The notes under the pieces were generated by a model. That model was given only the letters and a program-made list of their open reading frames with translations, was not told where the DNA came from and searched no databases. Position numbers and translations under genes: made by a program. A stretch of 64,000 nt of DNA from Vibrio salilacus (GTDB taxonomy: Bacteria > Pseudomonadota > Gammaproteobacteria > Enterobacterales > Vibrionaceae): positions 1 to 64,000 of the forward strand of contig NZ_NIVQ01000014.1 of the NCBI RefSeq assembly GCF_002811245.1, given 5' to 3'. Positions 9,237-18,023 of this stretch are shown one piece after another (position 1 is the first letter of the stretch; every line of letters starts with the position of its first letter).

Positions 9237-10799
9237 TTACTCCTTATGTGCGTTTTGGATAGCAGAGATTACTGCTTGCGCTTTGCCGCGGGTTTCGTCG
9301 GCTTCTGCTTGAGGATCTGAGTCAAACACCACTCCAGCGCCCGCCTGAACTTGGGCCACACCATTTTCAACGTATGCCGAGCGAATGACGATACAGGTAT
9401 CGAGTGTCCCTTCACCAGTAAGGTAACCCACAGCACCGCCATAACTGCCTCGGCGGGTGCCTTCCACATTACGAATAAGCTGCATGGCGCGAATTTTCGG
9501 TGCCCCGGTCAGTGTGCCCATGTTCATACATGCCTGATAAGCATGCAGGGCATCAAGGTCGTCACGCAGTTGACCGACGACGCGCGAAACAAGATGCATC
9601 ACATGGCTGTAACGGTCGACTTTAAGCAGATCAGCAACGTGTCGAGTTCCTGCTAGAGAAATGCGCGCCACATCATTACGTGCTAAATCAACCAACATCA
9701 TATGCTCTGCGTTTTCTTTTTTATCGGTGCGTAATTCAAGTTCGATACGGCTATCAAGATCAAAATCGAGTGTTCCGTCAGGACGTTTTCCACGGTGGCG
9801 AGTCCCGGCAATTGGATAGATTTCGACTTGGTTGGTACCAGTTTCGTATTTGAGCGCACTTTCAGGTGATGCACCAAATAGGGTAAAGAGTTCATCTTGC
9901 ATGTAGAACATATACGGACTGGGATTGCTCTGCTTAAGTTCTCTATAAGCCGCGAGCGGCGATGGACAAGGAAGCGTGAAGCGGCGTGATGGTACTACTT
10001 GGAATACATCACCGTTAACAACATATTGCTTTAAATCACGCACGATTTGACAGAAGTCTTGATCAGAAATGCTTGGCTGCACATCAAGGTGATTAACTGG
10101 GTGTGCTTTAGGCACGGGCTTTAGTGCGGCACATTGTTGGCGGATATCGTCGATTCTTGCTTGCAGCGCTGGTTTTTGTGAGTCATCGACGAACAAGCTT
10201 GCTTGCACATCGCAAGATTGAGTCTGATGGTCAATGACCAGCAGTGTTTCAGCAACGTAATAAACGTAATCAGGGCATTGATTATTGGTTTTGGCAGCCC
10301 CTAAAGGCTCGAAGTTTGCCACAAGATCGTAGGCGAACAGTCCGCCGATGAAGATGGCATGCTTATGCAGGTTGGTAATGTCGAAACTATGTTGAATCAG
10401 GCGCAAGGCATCAAATGAAGAGGCTTCACGTAGTCGAGAATCTTCATCCAATAAGTCAGACGGCGCTTCAAAGCTAAGGGTTAGCTCAGTACCGTTAAAC
10501 TGGTGCTGAATATCGTCATGAATATTCATTGCAATATGGGCCAATAGATTGCGGCCATTGGCGGTCAGCGCCGTCATCGTCACCTGATGACCAAAACAAA
10601 CAATTCGTACTGCTGAATCGACAATCAATAAACTTTTGAGATCTTGTTTAGAATCAATTTCAGCCGATTCCAATAACAAGCTATCGGTCTTACTTGCACA
10701 TAAAGTGTGAAATAACTGCGTTGGGTCTTGCGCATAGGGAGCGTCAGTTCTTATCAGCTCAATATTAGCTAGCTTTCTGATTTCAATGGCCTTGTTCAC
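9237..10799 (-). CDS. trpE: Anthranilate synthase component I
   Basis: 520 residues, chorismate to anthranilate. The N-terminal domain carries the tryptophan feedback-inhibition element (LLLESAEIDSK, compare the LLES motif of TrpE), and the C-terminal chorismate-binding domain has PIAGTRHRGKRPDG, HMMLVDLARNDVARI and GAPKIRAMQLI. The start is GTG, chosen because AAGGAGGT precedes it by a few bases. First structural gene, about 125 nt downstream of the attenuator. Confidence 0.97.
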   Translation of the reverse strand: MNKAIEIRKLANIELIRTDAPYAQDPTQLFHTLCASKTDSLLLESAEIDSKQDLKSLLIVDSAVRIVCFGHQVTMTALTANGRNLLAHIAMNIHDDIQHQFNGTELTLSFEAPSDLLDEDSRLREASSFDALRLIQHSFDITNLHKHAIFIGGLFAYDLVANFEPLGAAKTNNQCPDYVYYVAETLLVIDHQTQSCDVQASLFVDDSQKPALQARIDDIRQQCAALKPVPKAHPVNHLDVQPSISDQDFCQIVRDLKQYVVNGDVFQVVPSRRFTLPCPSPLAAYRELKQSNPSPYMFYMQDELFTLFGASPESALKYETGTNQVEIYPIAGTRHRGKRPDGTLDFDLDSRIELELRTDKKENAEHMMLVDLARNDVARISLAGTRHVADLLKVDRYSHVMHLVSRVVGQLRDDLDALHAYQACMNMGTLTGAPKIRAMQLIRNVEGTRRGSYGGAVGYLTGEGTLDTCIVIRSAYVENGVAQVQAGAGVVFDSDPQAEADETRGKAQAVISAIQNAHKE

Positions 10800-10924
10800 A
10801 AGACCTCCTTATCGATATCGTTATTCTTCCTTTGTCACCATAGTCGCATAAAGCGTAGGTTGACCCAATCAAGATTTGGTCAAAACTGACCAATGTTTAA
10901 ACACCTGAATGTGAGGAAGATTGC

Positions 10925-10957
10925 AAAACAAAAAAGCCCGCTTCTAGAGCGGGCTTT
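10925..10957 (-). terminator. trp attenuator terminator
   Basis: On the minus strand, a GC-rich 10-bp stem (AAAGCCCGCT paired with AGCGGGCTTT, loop TCTAG-like) followed by six T and TTTTG. It starts about 20 nt after the trpL stop codon and lies before trpE, the expected place for the attenuation hairpin released when the leader ribosome stalls at Trp codons. Confidence 0.9.
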
Positions 10958-10976
10958 AAAACATGAATTCTTTAGA

Positions 10977-11102
10977 TTAAAAGTACACGTTAGCCCACCA
11001 ACAACGGGTCCAAGTACGCCACCAAGCAAGATCCGCCTGAATCCGTTGGTTAGGATTGGCAGCAACTTTTTCTTTATGCAGTTGGTTAATGTCTTGTAAC
11101 AT
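10977..11102 (-). CDS. trpL: trp operon leader peptide
   Basis: A 41-residue ORF beginning MLQDINQLHK and ending WWANVYF. It has five Trp residues at positions 27, 28, 31, 35 and 36 (motif AWWRTWTRCWWANVYF) and lies between the TrpR-controlled promoter and the attenuator hairpin. The Trp codons sense charged tRNA-Trp: a stalled ribosome should favour the antiterminator. An SD-like GAG sits upstream of the ATG. The size and C-terminal Trp cluster match the Vibrio-type leader, which is longer than the 14-residue E. coli peptide. Confidence 0.93.
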   Translation of the reverse strand: MLQDINQLHKEKVAANPNQRIQADLAWWRTWTRCWWANVYF

Positions 11103-11136
11103 AGAGAGCCTTGAATTAAGTACTTTGTATTTGTGT

Positions 11137-11168
11137 ACTAGTTAACTAGTGCAGGGGTAAAAAGTCAA
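11137..11168 (-). promoter_or_regulatory. trp promoter with overlapping TrpR operator
   Basis: Minus-strand -35 TTGACT (11163-11168) and -10 TTAACT (11140-11145) are 17 nt apart, as in the E. coli trp promoter. The -10 lies within the perfect 14-bp palindrome ACTAGTTAACTAGT (11137-11150), identical to the core of the E. coli trp operator. Repressor binding would block RNA polymerase. The operator is 33 nt upstream of the divergent rnm start. Confidence 0.93.
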
Positions 11169-11183
11169 CAAAAAAATGAAACT

Positions 11184-12050
11184 ATGAGAATTGATTTACA
11201 CAGCCATACCACTGCCTCTGATGGTCGACTAGACGCCGAACAGCTTATTGACCGAGCTTTGAGCTTTGATCTCGATGTGTTGGCGATTACCGATCACGAT
11301 ACTGTTGATGCTCTCGGTGCCGCGCATCAATACATTCAAGATAAACAATTGCCCTTACAATTGATCGACGGCATTGAGATTTCGACCGTATGGCAAAATA
11401 AAGATATTCACATTGTTGGGTTGAACATTGATCGCCACAGCGAAGCGTTGCAAGCATTAATCACCAAGCAGCAACGTCACCGCGAGTCGAGAGCCGAGTT
11501 GATTGCCGAGCGGTTGCAAAAGGCAACCCGAGAAGGAGTCCTTGACGAAGTTAAAGTGATTGCGGGCAGTGCGCCGATCACACGAGCACACTTTGCCAAG
11601 TGGCTGGTCGATAATGGTTACGCTAAAACGATGCAACAGGTGTTCAAAAAGTATTTAACTCGCAATAATCCCGGTTACGTTCCACCGACTTGGTGCTCTA
11701 TTGCCGATGCGGTTGAAGCAATTCATGCCGCGGGAGGTCTTGCTGTGTTAGCGCATCCTGGACGATATGATCTGACGGCAAAATGGTTGAAACGCTTATT
11801 AACCGCCTTCGCTGAAGCAGGAGGTGATGCGATGGAAGTGGCTCAACCTCAGCAAGGCCAACAAGAAAGACGCAACTTGGCTGATTATGCTATACAATAC
11901 AAACTATTAGCCTCTCAAGGCAGTGACTTTCATTACCCGTCACCTTGGATGGAGCTAGGTAGAAATTTGTGGTTACCGAAAGGTGTTGAACCAGTATGGA
12001 AAGATTGGGGTATTGAGCCTTCTGCAACAGACTCCATCCCCGCAGATTAA
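11184..12050 (+). CDS. rnm: PHP-domain exoribonuclease RNase AM (YciV/TrpH)
   Basis: 288 residues. Starts directly with the PHP metal site [11 protein letters not shown], followed by ITDHDT, an HIVG site, AHPGRYD and [10 protein letters not shown], all metal-ligand motifs of the polymerase and histidinol phosphatase fold. The E. coli homologue YciV (RNase AM) is a 5'-3' exonuclease that trims 5' ends of short RNAs including rRNA; it also hydrolyses 3',5'-nucleoside bisphosphates. The gene is divergent from trp and shares the TrpR operator region. No strong SD precedes the ATG, so translation may be modest. First of a probable rnm-yciO-rluB run. Confidence 0.9.
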   Translation: MRIDLHSHTTASDGRLDAEQLIDRALSFDLDVLAITDHDTVDALGAAHQYIQDKQLPLQLIDGIEISTVWQNKDIHIVGLNIDRHSEALQALITKQQRHRESRAELIAERLQKATREGVLDEVKVIAGSAPITRAHFAKWLVDNGYAKTMQQVFKKYLTRNNPGYVPPTWCSIADAVEAIHAAGGLAVLAHPGRYDLTAKWLKRLLTAFAEAGGDAMEVAQPQQGQQERRNLADYAIQYKLLASQGSDFHYPSPWMELGRNLWLPKGVEPVWKDWGIEPSATDSIPAD

Positions 12051-12086
12051 CTATAGAGTCGAGAGACTCGATAATGAGGAATGACA

Positions 12087-12707
12087 ATGAGCCAGTTTTT
12101 TTACGTTCATCCAGAAAACCCCCAGGCTCGCTTGATCAATCAGGCTGTAGCAATCATTCGAAACGGTGGGGTGGTCGTTTATCCAACCGATTCAGGCTAC
12201 GCTTTAGGTTGTCAGCTTGAAAATAAGCAAGCGCTTGAGCGTATTTGTCAAATTCGTCGTCTCGATGATAAGCACAATTTTACGCTGCTTTGCCGCGATT
12301 TGTCTGAGCTTTCTCTCTACGCACGAATCGACAATACCGCGTTCCGTTTGCTGAAAAACAATACGCCGGGACCGTACACTTTTATTTTTAAAGGGACCAA
12401 AGAGGTGCCACGTCGCCTAATGAACGCTAAGCGTAAAACGATTGGTATTCGTGTCCCTGATAACCGCATCGCCCTTGATTTACTCGAAGCATTGGGTGAG
12501 CCCTTAATGTCGACATCGTTGATATTGCCGGGAAACAGCGTGACAGAGTCAGACCCTGAAGAGATTCGCGATAAGCTTGAGCATGCAGTGGATTGTATTC
12601 TAAATGGTGGTCACTTGAGCGAGCAGCCAACCACTGTGGTTGATTTTAGTGATGGTGAGCCTGTTATTGCACGGATTGGCTCGGGTGATACTGCGCCTTT
12701 CGAATAA
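12087..12707 (+). CDS. yciO: YciO, Sua5/YrdC-family threonylcarbamoyl-AMP-synthase-like protein
   Basis: 206 residues from ATG 12087 (MSQFFYVHPENPQ), same length and N-terminus as E. coli YciO; the ATG at 12081 adds only two residues. The YrdC fold is evident (GGVVVYPTDSGYALGCQ, FTLLCRDLSELS, IGIRVPDN, TSLILPG). It is a paralogue of the TsaC/YrdC enzyme of tRNA t6A synthesis; its own cellular role is not settled. Follows rnm by 36 nt, as in E. coli. Confidence 0.93.
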   Translation: MSQFFYVHPENPQARLINQAVAIIRNGGVVVYPTDSGYALGCQLENKQALERICQIRRLDDKHNFTLLCRDLSELSLYARIDNTAFRLLKNNTPGPYTFIFKGTKEVPRRLMNAKRKTIGIRVPDNRIALDLLEALGEPLMSTSLILPGNSVTESDPEEIRDKLEHAVDCILNGGHLSEQPTTVVDFSDGEPVIARIGSGDTAPFE

Positions 12708-12813
12708 TCGAAAGTACGTGATTTCCTCCACACTTTTTGCGATAATGTGCGGCCGCGATTTTGGGTCGCACTTGTTTATTCGACGTCTGAGAAGACGACA
12801 CATAGGTAGATAA

Positions 12814-13752
12814 ATGAACGAAAAACTACAGAAAGTATTAGCTCGAGCTGGACTTGGCTCTCGCCGCGAACTAGAAGCTTTGATTAAAGCGGGTCGTGTG
12901 AGTGTTAACGGTGTTGTGGCTAAGCTTGGTGAACGACTAGAAGATGAAAGCGCTGTAGTGCGTATCGATGGTCATATTGTTTCTGCTAAAGCGCAGGAAG
13001 AGGTGGTGTGTCGTGTGCTTGCCTACTACAAGCCGGAAGGTGAACTGTGTACTCGCCATGATCCGGAAGGTCGCCGTACTGTCTTTGACCGTTTGCCTAA
13101 AATCCGTGGTTCACGCTGGATTTCTGTGGGTCGTTTAGATGCCAATACCTCAGGTTTACTCTTGTTTACTACCGATGGTGAATTAGCCAACCGCTTAATG
13201 CATCCAAGTCGACAGGTAGAACGTGAGTATTTAGTTCGCGTGTTCGGTGAAGTGACCGAGCAGAAAGTGAAAAACCTTGTCCGTGGGGTTGAGCTAGAAG
13301 ATGGTGTTGCCCGTTTTGAAGACGTGGTTTACGCTGGTGGTGAGGGTATGAACCACACTTTCTACGTCGCGATTAACGAAGGTCGTAACCGAGAGGTTCG
13401 TCGTCTTTGGGAATCTCAAGACACGACGGTAAGTCGTTTAAAGCGTGTTCGATACGGTGATATCTACCTCGACAAAAAACTGCCACGTGGCGGTTGGATG
13501 GAATTAGACCTGAAACAGGTTAACTACTTACGTGAGTTAGTTGAACTGCGTCCTGAGAAAGAGACGCTGCTTGATGAAAACAAAGCCAACACGTCTCGTA
13601 AACGTGAACGCTCTCGTAGTCAAAAAATTCGTCGTGCTGTTAAGCGTCACGAAGAACGAGTGAACAGCGGTGGTGGTCGTAGCAATAACCCATCTCGTCG
13701 TAAGCCAAAGAAAAGCGCAGGGCAGCAAAATGCTCGTAGCAATCAACGTTAA
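12814..13752 (+). CDS. rluB: 23S rRNA pseudouridine(2605) synthase RluB
   Basis: 312 residues. An N-terminal S4 RNA-binding domain ([21 protein letters not shown], residues 3-60) precedes the RsuA/RluB catalytic domain with the active-site Asp in [15 protein letters not shown] and the [13 protein letters not shown] motif. The last ~55 residues are a basic Arg/Lys/Ser/Asn tail, probably unstructured and RNA-binding. SD AGGT lies seven bases before the ATG. Confidence 0.95.
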   Translation: MNEKLQKVLARAGLGSRRELEALIKAGRVSVNGVVAKLGERLEDESAVVRIDGHIVSAKAQEEVVCRVLAYYKPEGELCTRHDPEGRRTVFDRLPKIRGSRWISVGRLDANTSGLLLFTTDGELANRLMHPSRQVEREYLVRVFGEVTEQKVKNLVRGVELEDGVARFEDVVYAGGEGMNHTFYVAINEGRNREVRRLWESQDTTVSRLKRVRYGDIYLDKKLPRGGWMELDLKQVNYLRELVELRPEKETLLDENKANTSRKRERSRSQKIRRAVKRHEERVNSGGGRSNNPSRRKPKKSAGQQNARSNQR

Positions 13753-13778
13753 TACATGATTAGCTCATAAAAATTATA

Positions 13779-13809
13779 AAAGCAGCGACTTAATTCGCTG
13801 CTTTTTTTA
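13779..13809 (+). terminator. Terminator after rluB
   Basis: 8-bp stem AGCAGCGA/TCGCTGCT with a 6-nt loop followed by seven T. Confidence 0.9.
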
Positions 13810-13990
13810 TGCGAAAAATTGGTAAATGGTTAAATAATTGTAGAATATGATATGTTAATCAGAACAACCACAGGATTAATTGGTAACCTACGTATTGACG
13901 TCTCGAGCAAGGTAATGGATTGAAAACCGTTGAGCGGCGTTATAAGAGTTACCACATCTAATAGTAGTCTTCAGCAGGGATATGAGCTAA

Positions 13991-16270
13991 ATGGCTTTGA
14001 TCAAGAAAAATATTTGGTTAGCGTTTTACTTTATTATTGTGGTTTGGTCTGCGATCTCTGCCGCGGCTGCATATTTTTCTTATCAAGGCTCTTATCAAGA
14101 TATCACACGCTCTCAAGTTAACCTGACAAAGCTAACCGCCAGTGCGTTTGATGCTTCATTAAATCAATATCGTACTATTCTCGATATTATTGGCTACGAT
14201 TTAATTCGCTTTGATATCACCCAAGATATTGAGCATACTCGACAAATACTCGACTCAACGGTCAGCCTTGATGAGTCTATTTTGGCGGTAGAATTGTTTA
14301 ATCTTGATGGCACTCTAGTGACTAGCTCGACCAGAGTATTAGCCAACCAAGCAATAAACCCACTTTTTCGCCCTCAAACTCGTGATAGTTTTCAGCAGAC
14401 CCTAAAAACGGATCAGACCGTGATAGGACGCACTTATTTAAAGCCCAGCCTGGGCGAGCTAATTATTCCGTTTCGAAAACAGATGCATGACAACAATGGT
14501 CAACCGCTGTTTGTGATTTCAATTTCGGTATCACTCGAAAAAGGTTTTGACTATTTCTATGCTTACAGAGCGCAACAGGCCAATCAAGAGTTTGATATTT
14601 ACCTCTACCGTGAACAAGACCGATATTACCAAATCGCTCCCAAGCACAAGATATATCAACCCAAGAGCTACCTCTATCAATTACGCCAGTCAGAAGTGGA
14701 CCTGAGTGTTGCACGCTTAGAGCGAAAAAGTGGGCTTGATTATGATTACATCAAATTGAACCAAAATATTGTGGTTAACCAACTTGAAAATCACGCACGA
14801 GGAACGATTGGGGCGGCGACCTACATTGACCAATATCAGCTTTGGGTCGTAAGCGAAATGAACAAAAGCATGGTCATTGAGAGTTTCTTGTCGAAGCTGT
14901 CGATTATTATTGGCTTGTACATTATTGCGATCAGTGTGATGTTTTTTTTGTTCCGTAGTATTGCGCTTAGCGAACAACGCAAACAACAAGAACTAACCTA
15001 TCAAGCCAATCACGATTATTTGACCGGAATAGCCAACCGTTTTTGCCTTGATCATTACTTGTCGAGCTTGAATAAGTTCCAAGACTTTAGCCTCATCCTA
15101 GTGAATGTTGATAGTTTTAAACTGGTCAATGATAATTTTGGTAATCAAGCGGGTGATGCGGTATTAACAAGTATTGCTAGACGCTTGCATGTTTTCATTA
15201 ATGAACAACACCGATTATTTCGCTCCGGCGGGGATGAATTTACGGTTGTCACGCTCTTCACTGATCAAAAGGCTTTAACGACTTTGTGTGAAGGGATCCA
15301 GCAAGTATTCACACAGCCGTTTAGTTATCGTGATGCAGAAATTTCCCTTGATTGCAGCATGGGTGTTGCAACAAGAGAAGAGAGTGATTGGGATATTGAA
15401 GCGATCAAACGGAATGTCGGTCTGTCGATGCATTATGCCAAACAAGCTCGTCATGGATTGATGTTTTATCAAGCGAGTTTCCTCGAACATTACCTAGAAA
15501 GAAACCGTATTGAATTAGCGCTTAAGCAGGCGATTTCGCGTGGCGAGTTATCCATGGTCTATCAGCCCCAAATTAATGTTCATCGTCAACTAAAAGGGGT
15601 TGAAGCTTTAATTCGCTGGCATAGCCCTGAGCTTGGCTTTGTGCCGCCAGATAAATTTATTCATGTCGCAGAAAACTCTGGTTATATGCCGATTTTAGGT
15701 GATTTTATCTTAGATCAAACCTTAAATGATATGGCTGAGCTTAAAGCCAATACCGGCGCTAATATCGACGTCGCGATCAATGTCTCGGTTAAACAACTGC
15801 AAGACTATCGCTTTGTTGAAAACGTAAAAACTCAGCTTAATCACTACCATTTTGATCCACATAAGTTAATTCTTGAGGTGACAGAAAGTGTCTTTGCGGA
15901 AGACGTCGATACGTTGATTGTTTTACTCAATGCACTTAAAGAGCAAGCGATTCGTATTTCCCTTGATGATTTTGGCACCGGTTACTCGTCACTCAGCTTG
16001 TTGAAGAGCTTGCCTATTTCTGAAGTTAAAATCGATAAAAGTTTTGTTTCAGACATGCTCACTAGCGACAAGTCTTACTCTATGATGGCAGGAGTTCTGG
16101 ATATGGCGCAGCGTTTAGGCATGGAAACGGTAGCCGAAGGCATCGAGTCTGCAGAGGAGGCAGCGGTGTTGCGCCAACTCGGTTGTGACGTCTTCCAAGG
16201 TTACTTTTTTGCTAAGCCGATGGATCTGGCTTCATTGCATGAGTTTGTGGTCAAGCAAGACGTTGCCTAG
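13991..16270 (+). CDS. Membrane sensor with GGDEF and EAL domains
   Basis: 759 residues. TM1 about residues 8-28, a ~260-residue periplasmic Cache-like sensor region, TM2 about 303-325, then a GGDEF domain (RSGGDEF, residues 411-417) and an EAL domain (EAL at 538-540, DDFGTGYSSL, KIDKSFV, ETVAEGIES). Both catalytic signatures are intact, so it could make or degrade cyclic di-GMP. The inhibitory RxxD I-site is replaced by NEQH, suggesting no product feedback. I lean to net phosphodiesterase in vivo because the EAL loop 6 motif is complete, but sequence cannot decide. Monocistronic, convergent with cydC. Confidence 0.92.
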   Translation: MALIKKNIWLAFYFIIVVWSAISAAAAYFSYQGSYQDITRSQVNLTKLTASAFDASLNQYRTILDIIGYDLIRFDITQDIEHTRQILDSTVSLDESILAVELFNLDGTLVTSSTRVLANQAINPLFRPQTRDSFQQTLKTDQTVIGRTYLKPSLGELIIPFRKQMHDNNGQPLFVISISVSLEKGFDYFYAYRAQQANQEFDIYLYREQDRYYQIAPKHKIYQPKSYLYQLRQSEVDLSVARLERKSGLDYDYIKLNQNIVVNQLENHARGTIGAATYIDQYQLWVVSEMNKSMVIESFLSKLSIIIGLYIIAISVMFFLFRSIALSEQRKQQELTYQANHDYLTGIANRFCLDHYLSSLNKFQDFSLILVNVDSFKLVNDNFGNQAGDAVLTSIARRLHVFINEQHRLFRSGGDEFTVVTLFTDQKALTTLCEGIQQVFTQPFSYRDAEISLDCSMGVATREESDWDIEAIKRNVGLSMHYAKQARHGLMFYQASFLEHYLERNRIELALKQAISRGELSMVYQPQINVHRQLKGVEALIRWHSPELGFVPPDKFIHVAENSGYMPILGDFILDQTLNDMAELKANTGANIDVAINVSVKQLQDYRFVENVKTQLNHYHFDPHKLILEVTESVFAEDVDTLIVLLNALKEQAIRISLDDFGTGYSSLSLLKSLPISEVKIDKSFVSDMLTSDKSYSMMAGVLDMAQRLGMETVAEGIESAEEAAVLRQLGCDVFQGYFFAKPMDLASLHEFVVKQDVA

Positions 16271-16301
16271 CGCTGACAACCTGAGTTGCCAGCCTAGAGG
16301 T

Positions 16302-18023
16302 TTAAAGGGTTTGAGTCAGTTGATAGTAGCGTCCTCGTTGTTCAACCAACGCTTGGTGACTGCCGTGTTCGACGATTTCTCCGTGTTCGATAAGGCAAAT
16401 CGAATCCATCTTATCGAGATTGACCAAGCGGTGTGTGATAAAGACCACTGTCTTGCCGATAAAGTGCTGCTCAAATAGCGACATGATCTGCTGCTCTGTC
16501 TGTTTATCAAGCCCTTCAGTCGGTTCGTCTAATAGCAAGATCGGTGCGTTATGCAGTAAAGCACGCGCGATGCCAATCCGGCGTTTCTCCCCACCAGAAA
16601 GCTGTCGACCCCCATCGCCAAGCCAAGCATCAAGTCCCTGATCTAGCGTTAGTTTTTCGAGCCCGACTCGATTTAACACTTGAATGAGTTCGTTGTCATT
16701 GGCGTCGGGCTTTGCCATTAAGAGATTGTCGCGCAAAGTACCGTTGAGCACATCGACGCGCTGGCTGACGACACTGATCGCTTTTCGTAATTGGCTCTCG
16801 CTCCATTGTTGCAAAGGTTTTCCACCGATCTCAATCGTGCCTTGTTGTACATCCCAGTATCGGTTAAGTAGCTGAATCAAGGTAGATTTACCAGAGCCAG
16901 TTTGACCGACTATCGCAATACGATGCTGAGCAGGAATCGATAAGTCAACGTGTTTCAGCACTTGTGTTTGCGAGTCTGGGTAGTGGAATGAGACACCTTG
17001 GTAGGCAAGCGAAAATTCGCCGTTATGCGCAACATCTTGCTGGGTAAACTGAACCTCTGGCTCAGAGAGAATAATGTCGTTGAGGCGACGCGCAGAGGTT
17101 AGGGTTTGGCCAAGATGTTGAAATGCGCCTGCAATTGGCATCAGTAATTCAACACTCGCCATGGTCGCAAATGCGACTAATGCAATCATTGGGTCGGGCG
17201 TGTTGCCGCCAACGCCGTCGGCGGCGAGCCACAGCATAAGAACCAGAGTCCAGCCATTGGCTAGCAGCAGCAACGCTTGTGCTAAGCCTGAGAAATGGGC
17301 GTTAAAAAACTGATTCTTCAATAACTTTTCTTGTGTCGTTACGATGACATTGCGATAACGCTGCTCAGCGCCAAACAGAGTCAGTTCACTATAGCCTTGC
17401 AACCAGTCGAGTGTTGCGATGCGCAAATCGGCTTTGTGTTGGGTGAGCTCGCTGCCATTACGTTTACCTAGTTTATAAAACACCAGTGGCCAAGCCAGTA
17501 AAAGAGCAAAGAGGATGGCGCCCAGTATTAAACCAAGTTGGTTGTCAAACCAACACACTAAAGCCGATAGGGCCATAATGCCGAGTGTACCAACGACCAT
17601 CGGACTAACCAGTCTGAGGTAGACATGATCCATTGCATCAATGTCGGCGACAAGTCGGTTAAGTAGATCCGCATCGCGTAGATTTGATATTCGGCCTGGA
17701 ATAAGCGGTGCTAACTTGGAAAAAAAGAAAACTCGCAGGTCTGTCAGTAACTTAAACGTCGCATTGTGGCTAACGACACGTTCGCCCCATCGCCCAGCAG
17801 TGCGTCCCATAGCAAAGCCGCGGACAAAAGCACCAGGCAGCATGTAATTAAAAGTTTGCCTTGCAATGGTCAACCCAGCCACCGCAGCCGCTGACAAGAA
17901 CCAGCCAGATAAGGTCAACAGTCCAATAGAAGCGGCGACCGTCAAAAACGCCAGCAGCATGCCGAGCGAAAGACCAAACCAATGTTTCTTATAAAGTTTA
18001 AGGTAGGGAAGGAGTTCACGCAT
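16302..18023 (-). CDS. cydC: Heterodimeric thiol reductant ABC exporter, CydC subunit
   Basis: 573 residues. Six-span exporter domain (residues ~1-310) followed by an ABC ATPase: Walker A GQTGSGKST, signature LSGGEKRR, Walker B LLLDEPTEGLD, H-loop THRL. With CydD it exports cysteine/glutathione to the periplasm and is needed for cytochrome bd assembly. Its start overlaps the cydD stop by eight bases. Confidence 0.96.
   Translation of the reverse strand: MRELLPYLKLYKKHWFGLSLGMLLAFLTVAASIGLLTLSGWFLSAAAVAGLTIARQTFNYMLPGAFVRGFAMGRTAGRWGERVVSHNATFKLLTDLRVFFFSKLAPLIPGRISNLRDADLLNRLVADIDAMDHVYLRLVSPMVVGTLGIMALSALVCWFDNQLGLILGAILFALLLAWPLVFYKLGKRNGSELTQHKADLRIATLDWLQGYSELTLFGAEQRYRNVIVTTQEKLLKNQFFNAHFSGLAQALLLLANGWTLVLMLWLAADGVGGNTPDPMIALVAFATMASVELLMPIAGAFQHLGQTLTSARRLNDIILSEPEVQFTQQDVAHNGEFSLAYQGVSFHYPDSQTQVLKHVDLSIPAQHRIAIVGQTGSGKSTLIQLLNRYWDVQQGTIEIGGKPLQQWSESQLRKAISVVSQRVDVLNGTLRDNLLMAKPDANDNELIQVLNRVGLEKLTLDQGLDAWLGDGGRQLSGGEKRRIGIARALLHNAPILLLDEPTEGLDKQTEQQIMSLFEQHFIGKTVVFITHRLVNLDKMDSICLIEHGEIVEHGSHQALVEQRGRYYQLTQTL

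Noticed and set aside
13810..13990. Possible cyclic di-GMP (GEMM) riboswitch upstream of the GGDEF-EAL gene
   Set aside because: The 180-nt region lacks the conserved GEMM core and paired arms.
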